A stretch of 64,000 nt of DNA from an uncultured Christensenellaceae bacterium (GTDB lineage: Bacteria; Bacillota; Clostridia; Christensenellales; Pumilibacteraceae). Each line of letters opens with the position of its first letter. Within the stretch, counting starts at the first letter, position 1. The position numbers were made by a program, and so were the translations under genes. The DNA is taken from positions 62,001-126,000 of the forward strand of contig CAJUPB010000002.1 in the NCBI GenBank assembly GCA_910588155.1. Reading direction: 5' to 3'. The notes under the pieces were generated by a model. The model was not told the origin of the DNA. It searched no databases and worked only from the letters and a program-made list of their open reading frames with translations. Positions 16,643 through 24,624 of the stretch are shown here, one piece after another.

Positions 16643-18355
16643 TTATCTTTTCGGACGTCTTGCCGCAGATTTCGTACGGCGGGGACGCAAAGCGCGGTTT
16701 CGGACGGCGGGGCGCTTCTTTTTGCGAAGCAGTCCTTTTTTCTTTGCCGCAGGCTTATGCTTTATCGGTTTGGTCTGTTTTGTCGGCTTTTTTGCCGTCG
16801 GTCTTGCCGCAGGCAGGCTCGGTGTGGGCGACAATTCTTTCATAATGTAGGTCTTTTTTTCTTTTACGTTGTAGAACACATTGTCCGAAAGTTTTATGAA
16901 ATCCGAACCTTGATTTGCGTCGACGTCATAATTTTGAGCGTTTTCGCTTTCTTTTTTCTTTTCTTCCGGCAAAATCAAGGTTTTCATTTTTGCCGCCATT
17001 TCCAGGTCGAACCACTGCTTAAACATAGTGTTTATGTCGCCCGTGGGCATACCCGTTCCCGTTGCGCTCGTTGCGGCGGTATTCTCTTTCGGTTTTTGCG
17101 CCAGCATATATTCCAGAGATGCGATTTTTGCACGCATCTGTTCCATTTCCGTCACGGCAGCGGGGTCCGGTGTCGCTTGTTTGTTTGCGTTCAGCAGTTC
17201 GTCGAGCTTGGCTTCCATAGCCGCGACCTTTTCTGCTTCTGCCGACGAAATCGTATCCCGTGTCTGGTCGGGCGGCACGATTTCTATGTTTTCGTCGGCT
17301 ATTACGTCGGCGTTTTCCTGCGGTTTTTCTTTCTGTGCGAGCATAGATTCCAAAGACGCTATTTTGTCCAGCATCTGCTGCATTTCTATTTGCGCCTTTT
17401 CCTCTCTTTTCGCCTGCTCGGCTTTGAGCAGCTCTTCGATTTTTGCGTCTTTTTCACGACCCTCTTTCAGCAGTTCGTCGAGCTTTGCCTCCATAGCCGC
17501 CGCGTTTTGCGTTTCGGTCTGCGCTTTTTCTTTCAGCAATTCGTCGAGTTTGGCTTCCATAGCCGCCGCGCTTTGTGCTTCAAACTGTGCTTTTTCTTTC
17601 AGCAGTTCGTCGAGTTTGGCTTCCATAGCCGCCGCGCTTTGCGCTTCGAGCTGCTCCTTTTCTTTTTTCAACATCTCGTCGAGTTTGGCTTGCAAAGCGC
17701 TGTCGTCGGGCGTTTCAAAGGAGGACTCTTTTTCCTCTGTTTGGACGGTTTCGTCTTCAAAGGAATTCAACATTCGTTCCAGCTCGTAATCGAGACGATA
17801 GCTTTCCGCGGCCTGTTCTTTTTCGGCTTGTGCTTTTTGGGCCTGTTCTTTCAACTGTTTTTGCAAAGCTGCTATTTGTGTTTCGGTTATATCTTTTTCC
17901 AATTCGGCAATTTCGTCTTTTATTTCCTTCAATTCGTTTTCGCCGTTTTGCGGCTTATCATCCGCAGAAACGTCGGGCGTGACAAGATTCGCAAACTCCG
18001 CACTTTCTTTGTCGGCGAAGTCGTTTATCAGCGCGTTGAGTTCCGCCTCTATTTGCTCCGGGGTTTTGTCTACGGTTTGCGTACCGCTGTATACACCTAT
18101 GGGCTCGTCGGTTACGAGGGTTTCCGAAAAGACGGGACCGTCGGAGACCGGCGCCTCGTTTTCGTTTGTGGCGGAGGCGGCTATGATTATCGGCTCGTCT
18201 TCGTCGTGAGGATTGTTTATGACGATAGTTTCGCCGTCTTGCGGCGCGCTCGTTTTGGGCGGCACGCTGCCGCCGCTCTGTTTAATCAGTTCGGCAAGCT
18301 GTTCCTCGAAAGAAAGCGCGTCATTTTCTTCGTTTTTTTTGTTTTCGGAATCCAT
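16643..18355 (-). CDS. Coiled-coil repeat protein of unknown function
   Basis: The 570 residues are acidic at the N-terminus and strongly helical in the middle. Near-identical repeats of about 22 residues with the core AAAMEAKLDELLKE occur in tandem between about residues 215 and 300, with variants at about 220 and 380. The C-terminal 60 residues are extremely basic (KPAAKKKGLLRKKKRP). No membrane segment or catalytic motif is visible. An acidic coiled coil with a histone-like basic tail could bind DNA, RNA or polyphosphate; its neighbour is polyphosphate kinase, so the last is worth noting, but this is inference. Confidence 0.8.
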   Translation of the reverse strand: MDSENKKNEENDALSFEEQLAELIKQSGGSVPPKTSAPQDGETIVINNPHDEDEPIIIAASATNENEAPVSDGPVFSETLVTDEPIGVYSGTQTVDKTPEQIEAELNALINDFADKESAEFANLVTPDVSADDKPQNGENELKEIKDEIAELEKDITETQIAALQKQLKEQAQKAQAEKEQAAESYRLDYELERMLNSFEDETVQTEEKESSFETPDDSALQAKLDEMLKKEKEQLEAQSAAAMEAKLDELLKEKAQFEAQSAAAMEAKLDELLKEKAQTETQNAAAMEAKLDELLKEGREKDAKIEELLKAEQAKREEKAQIEMQQMLDKIASLESMLAQKEKPQENADVIADENIEIVPPDQTRDTISSAEAEKVAAMEAKLDELLNANKQATPDPAAVTEMEQMRAKIASLEYMLAQKPKENTAATSATGTGMPTGDINTMFKQWFDLEMAAKMKTLILPEEKKKESENAQNYDVDANQGSDFIKLSDNVFYNVKEKKTYIMKELSPTPSLPAARPTAKKPTKQTKPIKHKPAAKKKGLLRKKKRPAVRNRALRPRRTKSAARRPKR

Positions 18356-18399
18356 TTTTAACGATGATGCCTCCGCAGTAGTTTCTGTACTTATTTTCT

Positions 18400-18428
18400 A
18401 TTTTATCACACCGACGTCCGATTGTCAA
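18400..18428 (-). promoter_or_regulatory. Promoter of the coiled-coil gene
   Basis: On the minus strand, TTGACA (18428-18423) and TAAAAT (18405-18400) with 17 bases between them. Confidence 0.7.
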
Positions 18429-18469
18429 TAAAACGGCTGATATTGGACGGCACGGCTGTTGCAAACGGG

Positions 18470-18498
18470 TTGACTATTTTCGAAAAAAAGGATATAAT
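18470..18498 (+). promoter_or_regulatory. Promoter of the flavodoxin-GH92 operon
   Basis: TTGACT at 18470-18475 and TATAAT at 18493-18498, with a 17-base spacer. Confidence 0.75.
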
Positions 18499-18547
18499 TT
18501 AAGATACGAAAGCGGCGAAACGACTGCTTTCGCGGGAGGTTTGGCAA

Positions 18548-19186
18548 TTGAAAACGGCAATAGTTTACAAAACCGTGAGCGGTTATACCGAAAGATATGC
18601 GCATATTTTGCGAGACAGGTTGAAGCAAGACGAAGTGACGCTTATCCCATTGGACAAGTTCAAACCGAAAATGCTGAACGATTGCGACAGGGCGGTGTTT
18701 ATGTCGCGGGTGATAAACGGAAGTATAGACGGCTTTAAGACTGTCGTCAAGCACGCGCAGCTGTTTGCGTCGAAATATACCGCAGTGGTGGCCGTCGGAA
18801 TGACAAAGCCGACAGACGAGCACTATCACGTTGTGGAAAAGGCTAATATTCCGTATAAGCTGAAAGGCATACCTCTGTTTGTGGTGAGGGGAGGTTTCGA
18901 TGCCGACAAGCTGAAAGGCGGAAATAAAATGATGATAAATATGATGAAAACCAGGCTTGTGAAGTCTCCGTCGAGAACGCCGGAGGAAATGGCAATGTTG
19001 AATTTTTTGGCTGCCAAAACCGACAAAGTGGACGCTTCGCAGTTGGACGGACTTATCGGTTATTTGGACAGCGGGGTATTCAATCCTCCGCCTGCGGATA
19101 CGGAGTTTCCCCAAAGCGAGTATTGGGCGGATTTGGAAGAGTATATGCCGGCGGGGTACAAAAAGCCCGCGGAGGACAAACGGTAA
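18548..19186 (+). CDS. Flavodoxin-domain protein
   Basis: The 212 residues begin with KTAIVYKTVSGYTERYA, an FMN phosphate-binding loop of the flavodoxin type (T/S-x-x-G-x-T), followed by an alternating beta/alpha pattern (DRAVFMSRVINGSIDGF, KYTAVVAVGM). It resembles the flavodoxin_5 group that includes HemG-like proteins. It probably binds FMN and carries electrons in the cytoplasm; its redox partner is unknown. The start is a TTG after GGGAGG at 18534-18539. Its stop codon overlaps the ATG of the GH92-like gene (TAATG), so the pair is translationally coupled. Confidence 0.8.
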   Translation: MKTAIVYKTVSGYTERYAHILRDRLKQDEVTLIPLDKFKPKMLNDCDRAVFMSRVINGSIDGFKTVVKHAQLFASKYTAVVAVGMTKPTDEHYHVVEKANIPYKLKGIPLFVVRGGFDADKLKGGNKMMINMMKTRLVKSPSRTPEEMAMLNFLAAKTDKVDASQLDGLIGYLDSGVFNPPPADTEFPQSEYWADLEEYMPAGYKKPAEDKR

Positions 19187-21216
19187 TGCCGCGGGAAAGC
19201 GGGAGAGTCGAATCGCCGCTCGATTTTGTCGACGTCAAAATGGGAACGGAAAACGATGCGCGTTTCTCTCGCGGAAACGTTTTGCCTCTTGCCGCATTTC
19301 CGTTTGGAATGACGGCTTTTTCCATACAGACGAATTCGGCGGGCGGCGATTGGTTTTACAGCCCTCGGCACAAAATTTTCGAAGGACTGCGGTTGACGCA
19401 TTGCTCGTCTTTGACGGACGGCGATTACGGGCAGCTTGTGATTATGCCGCAAACGGGCAGGTTGCTTACTCGCGCCGACGACAGATATTCTTCGTTTGCG
19501 GAAAGCGAATTTAAGCCGCATTATATTTCGGGGTATCTCAACAGATACCGCATAAGCTACGAGCTTGCGCCGACCAGAAGGGGCGGCGTGTTTCGGTTTC
19601 GTTTCGAGAGCAGAGAGAAAAGGAGAAGGATTCTTTTGCTGGGCGTAAGCGGCGAGACAAAGTTTTTCGACCGCGGCGGTACGGTCTGCGGATATACTAC
19701 GGCAGGGGAAAGGAGAACGGAGACGGGGTTGAAAGAGTATTTCGACATAGCCGTCGATTGTCCGTATAAACTTACGGAAACGGAAAACGGCGCTTCTTTG
19801 GAAGTGGACGCCGACGAAGTGGTTTTGACGCTCGGCACGTCGTTCATATCGTATTCTCTCGCGCAATCGGCTCGGCTGACGGAAAGTCCTTCGTTTGATT
19901 TGGAAAGAGCAAAGAAAAACTGTGCGTCGGTATGGGAACATTTTCTGAACAGAGTGACGGTGTGCGCAGAATCGCCCGAAAGCAGAGAAAGACTGAATAA
20001 GTTTTATACCTGTCTGTACCGAGTGTTTTTGTCGGCAAGAATATTTTACGAAGTCCGAAATCACATCGCCGTACATTTGAATTTGCAAAGCGGAGAAGTT
20101 GCGGAGGGCGTGCAGTATGCAAATATGTCGCTGTGGGAAGGCGCGCGCACAACATTTCCGCTTCTTTTGCTCATTGCTCCCGACGTATATGCCGATATTT
20201 GTCGCGCAATCTTAAACACGCACCGCGACACGCAGCGGCTGCCGCGCAAGCCGATGCCCGACGATATGAGCAGAGCGCCGGGAATGCCTGCGGAAGCAGT
20301 GCTTGCCGACGGGCTTTTAAAGGGGTTGCTGACCGACGGCGACGAGCGCGAGGTTTTGAGAATAATCTGTCGAAGTGTGGATTGCGACGGCGAAGATTTC
20401 AGAAAAGGCAGAGTCGGAGCGAGGCTGTACCTCGAAAAGGGATATTTGCCCTGCGACAAAATCGGCGGCAGCGTCACGGAAACTTTGGAGTATTGCGCAA
20501 ACGATTATTGTATCGCAAAGGTTTTCGAAAAGTGCGGGCGAATCGATGATGCGACCGATGCAATGAACAGAAGCAAAGCATACAAAAATCTGTATGACGC
20601 CGAAAGCGGATACTTTCGTCCGCGCGACGGCAGGGGTGTTTTCAAGGCGGGATTTGTGCCCGAGGCTTTCGGCACGGATTTTGCGGAGTGCAGTGCGCGA
20701 CAGGCTGTGTTCGATGTGCGCCACGATATGCTTGGGTTGGACGAAATAACGGGCGGCAAACTGCTGGAAAGAGCGGACGAGCTTTTTGAAAGTCCGCCTG
20801 TATTCGACGTTGCCCTCGGATTTGAAACTCCGACGGAAAGCGCAATGGCTTGCGGAACGTTCGGGCAGGGCGCCGCGGTTTCCCCGACGGCGCTTCACAT
20901 TCCATACATATATGCGGAAGCGGGAAATGCAGAGAAAACGCAAAAGCTCGTCGAAAGAATGGCGGACCAAGCGTTTACCCTCGAAAGCTATCCCGGAAAC
21001 GATGCAGGCAGTGCGCTTTCCGCTTGGTATGTATTCTCCTGTATGGGGCTGTATCCGTTTTGTCCGAGTCGAGGCGATTATCTTGTCACAAAGCCGTTAT
21101 TCGAAAAGATAGAGATAGCTCTCTGCGGCGGAAAGCGGTATGTGATTGACGCAAAAGATTTGCCTACCGAAAGAGTGACGTATCGAGAGATTATGAAAGG
21201 GAACAGGCGAAAATAA
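19186..21216 (+). CDS. GH92-like alpha-mannosidase family protein
   Basis: I chose the ATG at 19186, which overlaps the upstream stop and follows GGAGG at 19170-19174, giving 676 residues. GH92 signatures are clear: GTENDARFSRGNVLPLAAFPFGM at the start, LTHCSSLTDGDYG, the DAGRLP-like region, LEYCANDYCIAKVFEK and YFRPRD, and GNDAGSALSAWYVFSCMGLYP near 604-624. GH92 enzymes are Ca-dependent exo-alpha-mannosidases. The family motif GNDDxGxxSAW reads GNDAGSALSAW, so an acidic residue is replaced by Ala607; activity is doubtful. No signal peptide is visible, whereas most GH92 enzymes are exported. Confidence 0.82.
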   Translation: MPRESGRVESPLDFVDVKMGTENDARFSRGNVLPLAAFPFGMTAFSIQTNSAGGDWFYSPRHKIFEGLRLTHCSSLTDGDYGQLVIMPQTGRLLTRADDRYSSFAESEFKPHYISGYLNRYRISYELAPTRRGGVFRFRFESREKRRRILLLGVSGETKFFDRGGTVCGYTTAGERRTETGLKEYFDIAVDCPYKLTETENGASLEVDADEVVLTLGTSFISYSLAQSARLTESPSFDLERAKKNCASVWEHFLNRVTVCAESPESRERLNKFYTCLYRVFLSARIFYEVRNHIAVHLNLQSGEVAEGVQYANMSLWEGARTTFPLLLLIAPDVYADICRAILNTHRDTQRLPRKPMPDDMSRAPGMPAEAVLADGLLKGLLTDGDEREVLRIICRSVDCDGEDFRKGRVGARLYLEKGYLPCDKIGGSVTETLEYCANDYCIAKVFEKCGRIDDATDAMNRSKAYKNLYDAESGYFRPRDGRGVFKAGFVPEAFGTDFAECSARQAVFDVRHDMLGLDEITGGKLLERADELFESPPVFDVALGFETPTESAMACGTFGQGAAVSPTALHIPYIYAEAGNAEKTQKLVERMADQAFTLESYPGNDAGSALSAWYVFSCMGLYPFCPSRGDYLVTKPLFEKIEIALCGGKRYVIDAKDLPTERVTYREIMKGNRRK

Positions 21217-21264
21217 AAAATCGGTAATTTTAAAAAATTTTTTTAAAAAAGTTGTTAAAATTGC

Positions 21265-21293
21265 TTGACAGTAAAAACAATGTATGATATAAT
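21265..21293 (+). promoter_or_regulatory. Consensus promoter of a probable small RNA
   Basis: TTGACA at 21265-21270 and TATAAT at 21288-21293, a perfect consensus with a 17-base spacer. No coding sequence follows; a structured segment and a terminator do. Confidence 0.85.
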
Positions 21294-21297
21294 GACG

Positions 21298-21418
21298 GTG
21301 CAAAAGGTGTTACCGAAAGGCACGAGCCGAGCGCGGTAAGCCGTATGCACTTAAACAGCTCATCATTTTCCCCCTTATTATATAGCGGAGCAGTCGATAG
21401 TAACTATCGGCTGTTTTG
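21298..21418 (+). ncRNA. Candidate structured small RNA of about 120 nt
   Basis: Transcription from the promoter at 21265 should start near 21300 and end at the hairpin at 21391-21413. The 5' half folds into nested helices: GTGCA (21298-21302) with TGCAC (21346-21350), TTACC (21310-21314) with GGTAA (21335-21339), and GGC-acga-GCC (21319-21328). No good open frame is present. It does not match the 6S, tmRNA, SRP or RNase P cores that I know. Both neighbours face away from it or converge on it, so it is a free-standing RNA and not an mRNA leader. Confidence 0.6.
21391..21417 (+). terminator. Terminator of the small RNA
   Basis: CAGTCGATAG-taa-CTATCGGCTG followed by TTTT: a 10-base stem with one G-U pair and a T-tract. 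The following stretch, to the next terminator at 21603, shows nothing recognisable. Confidence 0.8.
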
Positions 21419-21602
21419 CATTTAGTGCGAAAAACAAGAACTGTATTTGACTGCAACGAAAGCGGCTCAAACATTGTTGCAAATTAACGGAAGGGAAGTA
21501 AAAAACGGACGCTAAGAAAAGAAATTTTCTTTCTGTTGTTTAAGCCGGCGTCAAATCTACGGACTGCCGCAATATATAAACCGCAATTATATCGAGACGA
21601 AA

Positions 21603-21638
21603 AAAAAGAACGTAACGCAAAGTCCGTACGTTCTTTTT
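21603..21638. terminator. Terminator downstream of malic enzyme
   Basis: AAAAAGAACGTA (21603-21614) pairs with TACGTTCTTTTT (21627-21638). It has A- and T-tracts on both sides and can work in either direction. It serves the minus-strand malic enzyme gene, whose stop lies 137 bases away. Confidence 0.75.
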
Positions 21639-21774
21639 ATAAGTATATTTATTTTTCTTTGCAAGCAACGATTTTATTTTCGACAAGAATCTGTTTGTTT
21701 GCCGTCAATAAGCACGGTTTATTCTTTTGAAATCGAAACAAACATTCAATGAAAACATTGCCATATTTTTGCCG

Positions 21775-22926
21775 TTATTTTTTTGCGGCTTTATATACTG
21801 CCGCCGCAACGCTTTTGTGAACGTTTTCGTCGAACGCATAAGGAATTACGTATTCCGCGCAAAGTTTGTTTTTCGGCACGGAATCGGCGATAGCGTCGCA
21901 GGCCGCGCGCATCATATCGAGAGTTATGTCGTTTGCCCGTGCGTCCAGAGCGCCGCGGAAAATTCCGGGAAAAGCAAGGACGTTGTTTATCTGATTTTTA
22001 TATTGCGAGCTGCCCGTGCCTACAACCGCCGCGCCCGCGTGCAAAGCCTTTTCGGGAAGAATTTCGGGAACGGGGTTGGACATCGTGAACACAATCGGAT
22101 TTTTTGCCATACTTTCCACCATTGCTTCGCTGACAACGTTCGGGGCGGATACGCCGATGAAGACGTCGGCGCCTTTCATTGCGTCGGCAAGCGTGCCTTT
22201 CACGTTTGCTTTGTTTGTCTTTGCTGCGACGGCGGCTTTTGCTTCGTTTCCCGCGGTATCCTTTTGAAGCACGCCTTTTCGGTCGCAAACGCAGAGGTCG
22301 CCTATGCCGAGACCGAGCAAAAATTCGGCGATGGCTATACCTGCGCTGCCTGCGCCGTTTATGACGGCTCTGACGTCGCCGATGTTTTTGTTTATCAGTT
22401 TCAATGCGTTTTTCAAAGCCGCGCCCACGACGATTGCGGTGCCGTGCTGGTCGTCGTGAAATACCGGAATATTCAGTTTTTCTTTAAGTCTTTTTTCGAT
22501 TTCGAAACAACGGGGCGCGGAAATATCTTCGAGATTTATTCCGCCGAAACTGCCCGACAAAAGTTCTGCGGTGCGAATGATTTCGTCCGTATCCTTTGAT
22601 TTTATGCAAAGGGGAATGGCGTCCACGTCCCCGAACGTCTTAAACAGAACGGCTTTGCCTTCCATAACGGGCATACCCGCTTCGGGTCCGATGTCGCCCA
22701 ATCCGAGAACTGCCGTTCCGTCCGTGATTACCGCAACGGTATTCCATCTGCGTGTAAGCTCGAAGGAAAGTTCGGGTTTCTTTTGTATTTGCAGGCAGGC
22801 TTCCGCCACGCCGGGGGTATAGGCGAGGGACAGCGACGCGGTATCCGTCACTTTTGCTCTGGGGACGGTTTCGAGTTTTCCGCGCCATTCGTAATGCTTT
22901 TTCAAACTTTCTTCCGCAATGCTCAT
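21775..22926 (-). CDS. NAD(P)-dependent malic enzyme
   Basis: The 383 residues match bacterial malic enzymes of the short type: SLAYTPGVAEACLQI, VITDGTAVLGLGDIGP, AGMPVMEGKAVLFKTF, INLEDISAPRCFEIE and the metal-binding FHDDQHGTAIVV, followed by a Rossmann domain with INGAGSAGIAIAEFL. It converts malate to pyruvate, CO2 and NAD(P)H in the cytoplasm. The first coordinate of the gene is its stop; the start is an ATG at 22924-22926, with its own promoter and no operon partners. Cofactor preference is not evident. Confidence 0.95.
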   Translation of the reverse strand: MSIAEESLKKHYEWRGKLETVPRAKVTDTASLSLAYTPGVAEACLQIQKKPELSFELTRRWNTVAVITDGTAVLGLGDIGPEAGMPVMEGKAVLFKTFGDVDAIPLCIKSKDTDEIIRTAELLSGSFGGINLEDISAPRCFEIEKRLKEKLNIPVFHDDQHGTAIVVGAALKNALKLINKNIGDVRAVINGAGSAGIAIAEFLLGLGIGDLCVCDRKGVLQKDTAGNEAKAAVAAKTNKANVKGTLADAMKGADVFIGVSAPNVVSEAMVESMAKNPIVFTMSNPVPEILPEKALHAGAAVVGTGSSQYKNQINNVLAFPGIFRGALDARANDITLDMMRAACDAIADSVPKNKLCAEYVIPYAFDENVHKSVAAAVYKAAKK

Positions 22927-22974
22927 AAGATTATAATCTCCGAAGTTTTTAATCGGCTTTTCGCCGTCTTTTCA

Positions 22975-23003
22975 AGTATAAAAAAAAACACAGATAAAGT
23001 CAA
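22975..23003 (-). promoter_or_regulatory. Promoter of malic enzyme
   Basis: On the minus strand, TTGACT (23003-22998) and TATACT (22980-22975) with a 17-base spacer. Confidence 0.7.
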
Positions 23004-23011
23004 GTAGACAG

Positions 23012-23041
23012 TTGATTTTTTCCCTTATAATATGATATACT
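23012..23041 (+). promoter_or_regulatory. Promoter of the Wzz-like gene
   Basis: TTGATT at 23012-23017 and TATACT at 23036-23041, 18 bases apart. It lies back to back with the malic enzyme promoter. Confidence 0.6.
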
Positions 23042-23103
23042 AACATAGGCGAATATCTCGCCGAAGACAGGCAAAGAAATTTACGAAAAACCACGGAGAG
23101 ATT

Positions 23104-24567
23104 ATGAACAAGAAAGAAACCGATGTACGTGAGAGCATCTATACCGAAGAAGGAGAAATTACATTCAAAGGACTGTTCGGCTTTTTGAAGAGGGGCTGGC
23201 TGCGGCTTGTCATATATCTTATTGCCGCGCTGCTTGTCGTTACCGCAGTGTACGGCGGAGTCAAATTTTTCGGCAGAAGCGATTATGGCGTGAGTGCGAA
23301 GATAGGGTTTTCTTTCAAAGAGATGACGGCGGGACACAATCCCGACGGAACAAACTTTGACAAGGAAGTAATCCGCTCAACGGAATATGTGCGCAAAGCG
23401 GCGGAAAGCACGGGGTTATCGGACAAGATACTCAAAGGCGGCAACGATGTCGGGGAAGTCAGGTCGCGCATAGCGGTGGAGGCCGTTACGTCGCAGGAAT
23501 ATTTGCAGCAGTTTGCAAGTTTGGTGGCGGGCGGAGCAAGCGAAACGGACGCCGCATTGCGGTTGTCGCAGCTGAATTACAAACCGACTGAATTTGTGGT
23601 GTCTTTCAATAATTACGAGCAATTGGGTTTGGACAAGAAAGAGGCGACGATGTTCTTGGACGGACTTATAGCGGCGTACGGAAACGGCTATCACGAAACT
23701 TATTTTGCCAAAACCGTTTTGGACGAATCCGTATTCACGATGGAATCCGGCCTTTACGATTATTTGGATTATGCGGAGCTTTGCGAAACAAGCTATGAGA
23801 AGATTTACGACTATCTCGACGCGATGTCTTCGGAAGCTTCCGACTTCAAATCCTCGCAAGGGAAAAAGTTCGAGACGTTCAAAAACGAGCTTGTGTTTTT
23901 GCAGGGGCGACTGATGTCATTTAAAGCGTTCGTCGTGGACGCCAACGTGTCGAAAGACATAGAAAATCTCAAAATTGCGACGCAGACCGCAATAGCCAAT
24001 TTGGACGCCGAAAAGAATCGGCTGACGGAAATCATAGCGTCCGTCAAAGATACCTTGGCGAACATAAAGCCGTCCACCGTGACGACCTTTCCGGGCGGCG
24101 GAGCCGATGCCGTGATAACTGTGACGTATCCCGAATCGTATTACGCTTTACAGGAAAAGCTCATATCTTATCAGGAGCAATTGGCGGATACAAGCGCGCA
24201 GTTAAAGAAAAAGAATGATATAAAGACCGCTTTGGAAAGCGGAAAGACTCCGCAAGACAGCGATTTCGTGACCGCGGATTCGCTTATTGCGCAAATCAAG
24301 GAAACGTCGGAAATGTTCGTCGAAGACGTGAATGCGGTCGCAAAGGAGTATGCGGACAAGGAAATAGCTTCGTCGGGAATGAAAGTCGTCGTGCCAACCG
24401 TTTACGTCAGCGTCAGCCCCGCCTTTCCCGCTATGCTGGCTTATCTCTGCGGCGTGATGATTGCAGTCGTTGCCGCGGTCATAGTTACGTACGCGCTCGG
24501 GAAAAGAGGGAAAGTCAAAGCCGAAGCCAAGAAAAAGGCGAGTGAAACGGAAAGCAAAGAAGAGTAA
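23104..24567 (+). CDS. Wzz-like two-helix membrane protein
   Basis: The 487 residues have a short cytoplasmic N-terminus, a membrane helix at about 35-57 (LVIYLIAALLVVTAVYG), a long external region rich in coiled coil (about 130-420) and a second helix at about 440-465, followed by a Lys/Glu-rich cytoplasmic tail. This is the layout of polysaccharide chain-length regulators (Wzz/KpsE). The external part begins with a beta-rich stretch as in Wzz. No tyrosine kinase or glycosyltransferase gene is adjacent, so a role in polysaccharide export is only inferred. The terminator at 24574 follows it. Confidence 0.65.
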   Translation: MNKKETDVRESIYTEEGEITFKGLFGFLKRGWLRLVIYLIAALLVVTAVYGGVKFFGRSDYGVSAKIGFSFKEMTAGHNPDGTNFDKEVIRSTEYVRKAAESTGLSDKILKGGNDVGEVRSRIAVEAVTSQEYLQQFASLVAGGASETDAALRLSQLNYKPTEFVVSFNNYEQLGLDKKEATMFLDGLIAAYGNGYHETYFAKTVLDESVFTMESGLYDYLDYAELCETSYEKIYDYLDAMSSEASDFKSSQGKKFETFKNELVFLQGRLMSFKAFVVDANVSKDIENLKIATQTAIANLDAEKNRLTEIIASVKDTLANIKPSTVTTFPGGGADAVITVTYPESYYALQEKLISYQEQLADTSAQLKKKNDIKTALESGKTPQDSDFVTADSLIAQIKETSEMFVEDVNAVAKEYADKEIASSGMKVVVPTVYVSVSPAFPAMLAYLCGVMIAVVAAVIVTYALGKRGKVKAEAKKKASETESKEE

Positions 24568-24573
24568 AAAGAT

Positions 24574-24603
24574 AAGAGGACTTTAAAAGAGTCCTCTTTG
24601 TTT
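24574..24603 (+). terminator. Terminator of the Wzz-like gene
   Basis: AAGAGGACT (24574-24582) pairs with AGTCCTCTT (24590-24598), followed by TGTTT. Confidence 0.8.
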
Positions 24604-24624
24604 AGACAAAACGGAGATAGATTT

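Noticed and set aside
16637..18361. 574-codon frame opposite the coiled-coil repeat gene
   Set aside because: Its Phe/Arg/His-rich composition is the mirror of a Lys/Glu-rich coding strand; no initiation signals.
21536..21730. 64-codon frame between the small RNA and malic enzyme
   Set aside because: It spans the terminator hairpin at 21603-21638 and lacks a ribosome site.
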